From NCBI GenBank assembly GCA_963931865.1, contig OZ007507.1:15868450-15932449 (forward strand): a stretch of 64,000 nucleotides of DNA, in the 5' to 3' direction. The notes under the pieces were generated by a model. It was given only the letters and a program-made list of their open reading frames with translations. It searched no databases and had not been told where the DNA came from. The stretch comes from Axinella damicornis. Taxonomy: Eukaryota > Porifera > Demospongiae > Axinellida > Axinellidae. The position numbers and the translations under genes are program-made. This document shows positions 14,809-24,513 of the stretch, piece by piece (position 1 is the stretch's first letter; each line of letters begins with the position of its first letter).

Positions 14809-16730
14809 GTGCAACTCAAGTAGGCAAGTAATGGGTCCTACCTTCAGTACCCGCAATGTGACACTGCGCGTCCTCTCTTCGGCATGATATCAACACATGA
14901 ACATCTTTCTCCAGTGTCTCCCTCTGCTCTCGGACATGGTTGGCCACAGTGGTATACGTGTTCCTCTCCATAACCTTCACTGCATATTGGTGCTCTAACT
15001 ATTCTCTGGCTCACAGGTCATCCAGCCATGCAGCCTGGGGGGGGGGGAGACAACAGAAGAGTGGAGGTCACATAGCCAAATCAGATGTGCACACATGTCA
15101 TGCAATAATTACGGCCTCAACAATAACTTTATGCTTCACCATATTTAATATGTTGTAAATGCAGTGACGGAGATTCCTGTTGTGCCAATTGACTGGAAAT
15201 CACAAGATACTGAATCCAGATGGGAAGGAACAGTTTGGAGCAGAGTGAGACGGTTACGGATTGGATAGAAACCAGAAACCAGTGGCATGCAAAGCAGTGA
15301 CGGTGCTCCGAGAACCCATCCAGGTAACTGAAAAATGAGTGTGAAAATTGTTTTCACTTTGCGTGGATCGGATTGGATCAGCACTACACACCTCTATGCA
15401 GTGTGCACTGCGTTCGGCAGTGGCCGTACCACAACAACCTATAGCTGGCGCCGGCACTGGTTTGGAGTGAGGGGGGTATAGCTACACCCAGTAAAAGCTT
15501 CATAGCTGTGGAGGAAGTCCCCCCGCAGTGTATATGACAATAGGCATGCTCTTGAGTTTCATGTATTGCACACCATCCCATGCAGTTACAGAACTGACAA
15601 AAGAAGCCTTCTCGGGGGTACATGTTGTGTAGGTGCTTTTCAGCTGCCTTAAACGATACAGTGGCCCGCTGCTGATTTCCCTGAACTACCCATCTACTAT
15701 GGGTTCAAAAGAAGCAGTCTTAGCAGTCACATCCTCACAGTTTCATCTGTGGATTACAAAAACAAGCACTATGGACTACACATTGGAACTGTGAAGCAGC
15801 TTCTGCAAATCAATCACACTTTTCTGTAATCTCTCCGTTTTGCCTTAAGATGGGAGTGTAATCCCCTTGCACTTCCTCCATCAGTTTTAAGAGCTAATGA
15901 TTGAATAGGGGCTAGCCTCATCCTGCAGTTATTGCTATGTACACCACTAGTTCCTCGACCCCTCTCCTCCCACACACCACTCACTCTCTGATTATCCAAG
16001 GAGGCCATCTCCACAGTATCTGCCAACCCCCTCATCTCTTCTTCATCTCTTCCTCAGTCTTCTCCTTCTAAAGAATAATGAGAAAGTAGTGGAGCAGCAG
16101 TGTAAGTTTGGGATTATCAGACACCAATATTTCAAGCACCACATTTGTGTCGTGGCCTTGGCAAGTACTTCATGTAGCATACCCTGGGCAACAAAATCAT
16201 CCACGCAAGTGTAGGCTACAAACAAGCCTTCAGAGGCCAAGGAACATTCATAATTCTGACTAGATTCATAAATAGCTAGCATGACAATGGTGGCTATCTC
16301 AGCAGGTTCTTTTTAATGAACTCCCTAAGCAAGTTCCTCCCCCCTCCCTGCCTTCTTTCTTTACCTTCCACTCACTCTCCATCTCCTTCACTCCCATTTT
16401 CTTTCTTCACTTACCTTTGACCAGACTGGACTAATGGAGTCTCAAACCCAAGTGAACTGTCACGGCAACAACCTCTAGGTCCCGTTCCCAGAAGCCAAGC
16501 CTTTCAAACTTATTCCCAAGCGGCATGGAGTCTGGGCACCATCCTACTTGCCTACGGAACAGCATTCGGAGTCAACTACAAGGGAGGGAGCGCCAATGGC
16601 TGAGGGTCAACCGGAGGAGGCCAACGCCATTGGTGACCCGAGAAAAACGACAGAGACAGAAACACGCTCATCACTGTCCACGGTTTACGCGTGCACAGGC
16701 GTTTCCCGCGAAAATTTGAGCGGCTAACGC
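14809..16730. other. Stretch with few supported features
   Basis: Apart from the dynactin-like exon near 16.0 kb, this holds only uncertain open segments. One at about 14870-15000 (minus) reads like a coiled coil (ANHVREQRETLEKDVHVL), which could belong to the same gene, but I cannot place it in known dynactins. Confidence 0.35.
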
Positions 16731-16734
16731 GAAT

Positions 16735-16850
16735 GCCAACCAATCAGATTACAGCACTTCCAGCAAGCACGCGTTTTGCCAGAGCTCCTGCGGGTATATA
16801 AAGAGGGTCCAGTTGTGTCGAAGCCATTCGGGCTAGGTTGAGCTCGGGTG
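16735..16850 (+). promoter_or_regulatory. Promoter with CCAAT and TATA boxes
   Basis: An 'aaccaatcagat' CCAAT box lies at about 16739 and a 'gggtatataaagag' TATA box at about 16794, roughly 45 bases apart. An E2F-like 'tttcccgcgaaaa' sits just upstream at about 16704. This is a textbook plus-strand core promoter with a start expected near 16825. The gene served is uncertain: gene A or its upstream exon at 17557 is the nearest plus-strand candidate. Confidence 0.55.
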
Positions 16851-16934
16851 AGGTTAAGGTGAGGTGAGCCCTCACCCTAACCTTACCCTTGCTGAATACC
16901 TTCCACCGCCAGGGTAAGTTCAGGTATAGATAGA

Positions 16935-17185
16935 GGGGTGGGGTGGGAGCCTGGGGGGTGGGGCTAGGGTGGGAGCCTGGGGGTGGGGCTAGGGTGGGAG
17001 CCTGGGGGTAGGGCTGGGGTGGGAGCATGGGGGTGGGGCTGGGGTGGGAGCATGGGGGTGGGGCTGGGTGGGAGCATGGGGGTGGGGCTGGGGTGGGAGC
17101 ATGGGGGTGGGGCTGGGGTTGGAGCATGGGGGTGGGGCTGGGTGGGAGCATGGGGATGGGCCTGGGGTGGGTGCAGGCTTGGGTG
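16935..17185. repeat. GGGGTGGGGCTGGGGTGGGAGC minisatellite
   Basis: About nine copies of a unit of roughly 26-28 bp, strongly G-rich on the plus strand. The long Pro/His readings on the minus strand are repeat artefacts. The G-runs could form G-quadruplexes. Confidence 0.9.
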
Positions 17186-17556
17186 GTTGCTGTGGTGGGT
17201 GCATTCATGGGAGTGTGGTAAGCTGAGTATATATGATGTTGATTGTTCAAGCAACAATTGGAGGTGTAGGTACATCATACTTCGCTAGAATTTATAGGCA
17301 TTGCCTGAACGTCGTTGAATTGGAATGAATACAGTAATGGTGTTGATGATTTGACTTTGACAATTAATGTAGTGCTGAGCATGTTTGCATGTAAAGTCGA
17401 AGCAGAATCTTCTATGCTGGGATGTGGGTACCTAGCCAAATAAACTATTCTCACTAAACTGCATGCACGGATTATTAGCACGGATTATTAGCAATCTCAG
17501 CGCTGTGATTGGGCAGTTAGTCGTTGTACCACACCCCCACGCACGTCACGCACGCC

Positions 17557-17706
17557 ATGCCACCTGTTCCTGGGAATGGTGGAATGGAGTCTGGGAACGA
17601 GCCAGAAGTGAATCAAGATAAGGCATCTCTCCCAAGACTAAAGCTCAAACCTCTAAGTGAGCTAGTGTGTGGTGCGCATCATTCTCGGAGACACATAAGA
17701 AAGCAG
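17557..17706 (+). CDS. Candidate first exon upstream of gene A
   Basis: An ATG opens 50 codons (MPPVPGNGGMESGNEPEVNQ at the start, HHSRRHIRKQ at the end) that finish exactly at a CAG|GTGGGT donor. A decayed relative sits at about 43165-43245 upstream of gene C, so the block was duplicated with the gene. The 3' splice site at about 18684 (gcttcccgcag) would give an immediate stop (GTGGACCTATAG) if joined in phase 0. The exon is therefore not a simple extension of gene A; it may belong to an upstream open frame or another transcript. Confidence 0.3.
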
Positions 17707-18078
17707 GTGGGTGGGTCAACTCGCCAGAGTAGAGTGAAGGGTGGTATAATTTGTGAATCAGTGTGTACCAAGTAGCTAGTCTGGGACCGAGGCGAGGAGT
17801 AGCCTCAGGCCAGTGAGGCTTGTTTGTTTTCTCCCTGGAATCAATGGAGTTGTCATAATTTACTAGGCCTACAATGTAGTACTCTAATTTCTGTGTCCGC
17901 AGGCGTAGCAAGCACTAGTCTCACCAATCAGATCTAGTCAGCCCCTGTGTTTAACGTTTATGGGATACACTGTAGTTATGGGATACACTGGAGTAATAGT
18001 TCCTTGTTTGTGAGATCGTGTAAGTTTTGTATCATGACAAGAATATGAATGGTTTGTTTGTCTACACCAGGTATTGCA

Positions 18079-18402
18079 CAAGGGGGTGACACTGGCTGTA
18101 GTCGCAGTGGCATATCGATATCGGCACATCTTGACCCCGTATACTAAGGAAGGAGTGGAGTTGTTAGGCATTCTTTCGTATAATAATTATTGGGTCAAGG
18201 GTGAAATGAAGGGGTGGAGTTGCTGCGCATTCTTCCACATTATCAAGGGCAAAATGTGGGCGTGAAAATTGAAATACAGCGCAGTCAAACGGTCGAACGT
18301 CTTTGTGATGCAGTCAAGGGTCAAGCAGCAAAAATGATGGTCAAGATTTCTTGACCCCGGTCGCAGCTATGACTATGGCTTCTATGGGAGTGTCACCCCT
18401 TG
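18079..18402. mobile_element. 324-bp MITE with 5-bp target duplication
   Basis: CAAGGGGGTGACACT and AGTGTCACCCCTTG (imperfect) are inverted ends, flanked on both sides by TTGCA (18074-18078 and 18403-18407). The corresponding place upstream of gene C (about 43545) lacks the element, so it inserted after the two copies separated. Confidence 0.75.
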
Positions 18403-18683
18403 TTGCATCCAACTCTGTGTATGAGGTATAAGCATTCTGGGCTTGGAGCATGCCCATATACTGTTGAAGGTCTCAACTGATGTCGGCCGTTAGAGCATTC
18501 CTTGGTCCTCTCAAATGGCAGCTGCTTGCTAGTCTTGTTCCCCATAGTATCTAGGGACAGAGTAAGCTGGGGAAGGGTGTATGGATGCCTTGCCATTCAT
18601 GCCAGTGTAGTTCCTTTTGACTTATATAATTATGAGTAACATTCACCATCTGCTTACATGATTTATCTCTCTGCTTCCCGCAG

Positions 18684-18813
18684 GTGGACCTATAGCAATG
18701 TTGAAATGTCAAATGGGGACGGCCCCACCAATCTTCAACCAGTTTTGTGTGAATCAAGTATCTGGACGTTCTTTTAGAGTAAGAAGGACTCTGAACATTA
18801 GATAAATCAAGCA
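18684..18813 (+). other. Probable 5' UTR exon of gene A
   Basis: A pyrimidine-rich 'gcttcccgcag' acceptor precedes a segment conserved with 44620-44801 upstream of gene C ('caatcttcaaccagttttgt'). Its reading frames contain stops and it runs directly into the ATG at 18814, so it is best read as untranslated leader. Confidence 0.45.
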
Positions 18814-19565
18814 ATGGAACCGTCTGTCACTACTCAAGTCGTGTTGAAGCTCCCCAGTGGGAAGGACTGCGGACCTTTCTCAATCTGCTCCTCCTCAGAG
18901 GTCGAAGTGTTGGATGAACTACCAAAGCTTTTCAAGGTCATAGCACAACAGCCCATACCAGGTACCAAGTTCTTTGTTGAAACACCGCAAAGTACAAGCC
19001 ACATCTATGTCACCTCTTCATCCACCGCGGGCTTGCCTCTCGGGACAATAGAGGTGTACGCAATTGAAGTAGGGCGAGACCAACGACTCAGTGAAGGGGA
19101 GGTTCGAAACCGCTTTTACGACAGTTTTGGAATGCAGTTGCAGTCTGCAGTGAGAGTGGTGTCAGGCCCTGAGGCAGAGGACGCTGGGGAAGGATGTAAG
19201 TGACCAGATGACCCGAGTATGGGTGGATGGATGTCCTGCCATTCATTTCACATGCATATCAAGAGTTCCAATTAACTCTCTCAAATGCCATAATTGTCCT
19301 TGGTAGCTGGGGGCATTTGTTGTGTACACAGATAGCAGTATTATATTCATGTGTTGTGATGGCCATTAGGAGTGGCTTCTGTGTTGAGCATGATAACTTA
19401 AGCAAGGGGTTATCAATAACATGTGATGTCATGTTACCAAAATGCTGACAAAATACACACACACGCAACTGACATGCACACACATAATTATACACATACA
19501 TTCATACACTGTCATATACACACATTGTACATAGCTACATGCACTCAAATCCCACACACATACAT

Positions 19566-19646
<81 letters not shown>

Positions 19647-19709
19647 ATTATACACATACATTCATACACTGTCATATACACACATTGTACATAGCTACAT
19701 GCACTCAAA

Positions 19710-19763
<54 letters not shown>

Positions 19764-21166
19764 CAGCAGGCTACCCATGTGGTACGTTGCTGTGCGTCAC
19801 AGGTGGAAATCACTTGCACACTTCATCCCAAGAGTCCCCCTTGTGTTCCAGTCCGGTGGTCGCCACCTCCAATCCTCATGACTCTGCTGAATCACTGGTG
19901 GCTGGCAAACAGGATGTCACACTCCCACAGGCCTCAGATTCTCAATCTACAGGTTCATTCAGAGAGGGGTTTACCCAATTTTCCCACCCCCCTCAAGAGA
20001 CATCAATGCGCTGGACGTCAGCATTGAAACCAGAACGAAAGAGTAACGGTGAGGAAACTCCCTCTGACGCCGACCACCCTCCAGCCAATGGTGTTGGGTC
20101 TAACTCAACTGATTTGGCCAAGCTACATGAACTAACACCCTCCACACAACACATCCCGACCATTGTCATCAGTGAAACTGGAGATGAGCATGTCAAAGTG
20201 GTTGAGATGGATGACGAGTCTCCCGCCAGCAGCCAGGAAAAATCCTCCTCGGAACACAGAAAGTCTGCCGTTGTTACTGGCATGCATGTTAGGACTTACT
20301 CAGATGTTGGTGTCTATGAGCGATCGGATGAGACACAAAGCGATACGTGGGTGCGCTCCCAGAGTGATTCAAACATTGTTGAACACAAGAGCAAGTTGAG
20401 TGGATTGCTGCCCAGTGATGGCATCCCGGAGTCCAGGTCTGCTCTAGCAAGGAGGAGTTCCAAACCTGCCCCTACCCTAATGAACTCATCACCTTGTGAA
20501 CCCACCCAACCACCCCCAAGGCAATGCAGTGGAGATAAGGAGACAGTGATGGAAGGGGCACAGCCAACGTTTGGTGTGCAAGGCGATAAGCATCACAAAC
20601 GGACGAAGCTCGAAGTTGAGATTCAAGAGGAGCAAGAAGAAGAAGATGAGAAAATGGACTCAAATGGTGTAAACCCGAAGGTTACGTTTGTACTCGGAGA
20701 AGAGAGCGGTGGGTCCTGCATTGATGACGAAGGCCGCTCGCCCCATAGTGAGAAGGAATCATATGAAGACTGCAGCAGTCAGACCGCTGGCCGTGATGAC
20801 AACGTGGAGCTGATGCTGCAGGTGCACGTGCTGGAACACGCCTGCAACGGCAGGTGCTTTCAGGGGGTAAGTGAGGGTTTACCAGAGCATGTTTGGAAGG
20901 GAGGGAGAACTTCCCAGAATCATCCAGCCAGTAGCTGGCTAGTCTAATATTCATTTCCCAAACACTCCTACTGTGTGTTGAAGAGAGAGAGATTTTCAGA
21001 GATTGTGTTCTTGCTTCTCAAGCCATTCAGCTACTACAGCTTCTAGTGACAGCACAGCTATAAGTATATGTGGTGTGATTGATTGCAAGTTGCTCAAGAC
21101 TTTAATCAGGGATACTTATTCAGGTAGTTATTCAGAACCTGCTGATGCCTACATCCACACGAACAC

Positions 21167-21200
<34 letters not shown>

Positions 21201-21219
21201 ACACACACACGCACACACG

Positions 21220-21284
<65 letters not shown>

Positions 21285-21834
21285 TTCACTGCATTGATTG
21301 ATTATCCGGCTCTCTGTCTGTCTGTTTATCTGTCCCTGTCCTTGCATCCAGAGTGAGTGTACCAGCCATCAGGACCTCCATTTTGCTGAGAGTGTGCAAG
21401 AGATGCAAGCCGTGGTGAAAAGCCTTGTTGACGGGAGTGCTTGCCCCGAGAGTGAAAAGGTGCAGGAGTATATTCGGACCCACTGCAGCCATTGCGATGT
21501 GGCAGGATGCAAAGTACCACACATGGCTGCTGGATGGTAGGTGCTATTTTTAGAAGGATTGGTTTACTTTTAGAAGGCATGGTGGTTTATATTTAGAATT
21601 CCAAAATTATAACAGCACAGCTAGTGGTTGTTTCCCTGTATTGTGGAATAACAATGAAAATCCTGGGTACATACTGACAGACAACTCTGTCTCAGAGCAA
21701 AACTTTGAAGCCAGACCTGGCATGAATTTGGGTGCTAACAAGAATAGGCTGCCATATGCATGGCCCTGGCCCTCTCTACTGTCCTCTCTAAAACCTGAGG
21801 TCTGTTGATGTGTACTTCCCCTCCTGTCACTCAT

Positions 21835-21910
<76 letters not shown>

Positions 21911-21915
21911 CACAC

Positions 21916-21948
<33 letters not shown>

Positions 21949-24291
21949 GTCCTCCACCCAAGCCTGTGCCACCTCGGATGAAAACACTGCCTGTTGGTTC
22001 GGTTTCATATGATCTGGAACCAGCCTTCATGTCAACCTCCTCCGATGTGGGTCTAGCCGATCTGAACCCCATTCCCAATCCGACAGTACTGAATAGTCAA
22101 CCTTCAGTCGACCCACCAACTAAACCTCCCACCCGCCACATCCCTCACAACCTGCATGTACTCAATCCTCAGAATAAGCAACTTGTCAACTTTGGTACCC
22201 CGGCATTCACTGAGAACGTTCATCTGGGCCAGCAGAGTACTTTCAGGCAACCCTGTGCGCTCCCAGCGGTGGCAACGAATGACGACTTCATGGGTGGTTT
22301 GGAACTGTTTAAGGGTGGAGCGTACCATGATCACCATGCAGTGTACCACGTGACTAACAGGTGCCGGACAACGACTGGAATGGGAGTTTACCTTGAGCCG
22401 GACATGGTGGCAAGCGCAAGGCTCCATCTGGCGCTCGATCATAGTCTCTATCTACCGGATGTTGAGAAGTCAGGATTCCCAAAGAACCTGCATGCTTCTT
22501 ACCATGCGTGGTACTCACCAGGAGGGAGCAGTGCCACGCTGATATACAGCAGCCAGGTATGGAGTCATGCAGTAACCTCATGTCTTAATCTGTTCTGGTA
22601 GCTGGAGAGACAGTCTAGCCACTAGCCCCTCTCTGCCTGGTCACATGCGCTAGTGGCAAAGCTGTGCACAGAAGGCTGAGCTCCTCCTTCTGTGCACGGC
22701 TTCACCACACGCATGTGTGATTTCCCCGCACACATGTGTGACTTCACTGCCCACGTTCGTGAAAGGCCGGGCGGAGAGGGGCTGGCCGCTAGACTGCTAG
22801 AGATACAGGCATATCACCTGGATGTGATGAGTTATGAACATTTGCAAACGTTCTTGATTAGTGTTGACTTAGTGTTGCAAGCGTGTCCAGCTCCTCCAAG
22901 ATGAGGTACTGAACAGGACTTGTTGAATGGAGGAAATATTGATGAATCAGCAGCTACATTGTTTGTTGGCATTCCTTTGACATGAGAGGAGCTTTATTGC
23001 ACAATAGGGTCATATGAATTACGTTACTTTGTTCCAAATGTGGGTGTTGTCAGTTTACATGACTGTGCATTCAGGCGTGATAGCTAATGCATGCTAGATC
23101 TGTATACATACATGTACACTCTCTACCATATCTCATTGCAGCCCACGGGCCACAGTTACCAAATTGCCAGACGTAATGCCACTTTAGTTGGTTGGTTGTT
23201 TCTCCCCTCAGGCAAAAAAGTACTCGGAGTGGCAATTTGGTACTTGCGGGGATTCTAGCCTTTTTATGCCGTCAAAACCGCCTCCCTATCTCCCCTAGGT
23301 CCTCTCGCTACCTCCATTTCAGCTCTGCGCGCGCACGGGCGCTGCACCACAGGCATCCTCTTGGTGGACGTGGGCGCCCGCAGCCCACTTTCTGCCTGTA
23401 CCTTCAAGTGATTCGACCCAGCCAAGTGTTTCTGACGTGATATATGTTCAGTGATGAGAGATCTGCCCCACAACAGCCAGCAGAGCTTCTTGGTAGGAGG
23501 ACGCGCTTCTTCCACGGCCTAAGATCGTCAACGCTCGCTCGAGCGCTATAGCGCTAGTCAACCTTCATTGCACGTGTCCATTACTCGTGCACGTCCGTAT
23601 ATCTTATTACTTGGACCGTATACCTCCGTATACTACGCACACGTCATTATGACGTCATGGTTGGTTGTTGGTTCACAGGTCAAGGCAAAAAGGGGGATTG
23701 CGTCGGCAAAAAGGTGAACGGTGGCCCCGTGTTGCAGCCTATATATGCTGACATACATGTAATGTAGTTCAATTTGTCTTTGCCAAACAGTAGTGGGTGA
23801 TTAACTACAACTAGGTGCAACTAACCTGGTTTAGGCCCTGATTCCCAGGCCAACTCCTCGCAGCTTAACAAGAATCTTTCCATATGCACTGTGTTTAACC
23901 TGGATGGAGGTGTAAAATTATATTCACTGCGGCTATGTACATACATTTTATGAAGAGGAATTAGGAGCGTTATGTCGGTACAGGTGGTTGTTGAATGCGG
24001 TACATGATTGCCTGATCCCCTGCACAGGAGTTGCAGAGAATAGATTCTGACCTCGTCGCGGGGTTCAAACTTCCCCGACCGAACATGAGGGAGCGTGATC
24101 AGCTTGGCAGTGGAGGCAATGGCGATGTGTTCAAGTTCTCCTTCAGGGGACTGGAGTTTGCTGTCAAGTGGGTGAGGAGATAGACACAGATACGCCGGCT
24201 AGACTGCATTTGGAAGTGGTTTACATAATGGTTTAGTTAATAGCTTAATAGCTACATGTAGCTTATACCCCCTCTCTTTCATGCACACAAT

Positions 24292-24352
<61 letters not shown>

Positions 24353-24460
24353 CATGTACACAAACACACATGTACACACATACACACACATACACACACT
24401 GCACACATACACATGCACAACACACATGCACACACACACATGCACCACACACACAACACA

Positions 24461-24513
<53 letters not shown>

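Larger units (their letters stand above)
11939..16060 (-). pseudogene. Dynactin p150(Glued)-like coiled-coil exons, degraded
   Basis: Dynactin p150 binds microtubules and carries dynein cargo. Two signature stretches of its central coiled coil can be read on the minus strand in the correct N-to-C order. About 16050-15985 reads EEEMRGLADTVEMASLDNQ and ends at a GTGAGT donor (animal dynactins: EEMADTADAIEMATLDK). The second stretch, VDAALGVEEMVERLMDRN after a CAG acceptor, occurs four times, starting at 14451, 13899, 12515 and 11998 (animal dynactins: VDAALGAEEMVEMLTDRN). In the copies at 14451, 12515 and 11998 a TGA follows two or three codons after DRN, where the family continues NLEEK; the 13899 copy stays open past this point but is rearranged. 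The exons expected in between were not found. I read this as a broken or partial gene with a quadruplicated exon. Confidence 0.55.

Noticed and set aside
14542..14856. Periodic peptide CISSYTAYQAILHIKLY
   Set aside because: It comes from a 17-bp satellite; the periodicity is that of the DNA repeat.
15157..15270. Plus-strand exon reading VPIDWKSQDTESRWEG
   Set aside because: It is open for about 35 codons but has no clear partner exon, no similarity I recognise, and lies on the strand opposite the dynactin-like exons.
16744..17250. Long Pro/His-rich open frame on the minus strand
   Set aside because: It is generated by the G-rich minisatellite; all frames are open across it and the unit sequence dictates the peptide.
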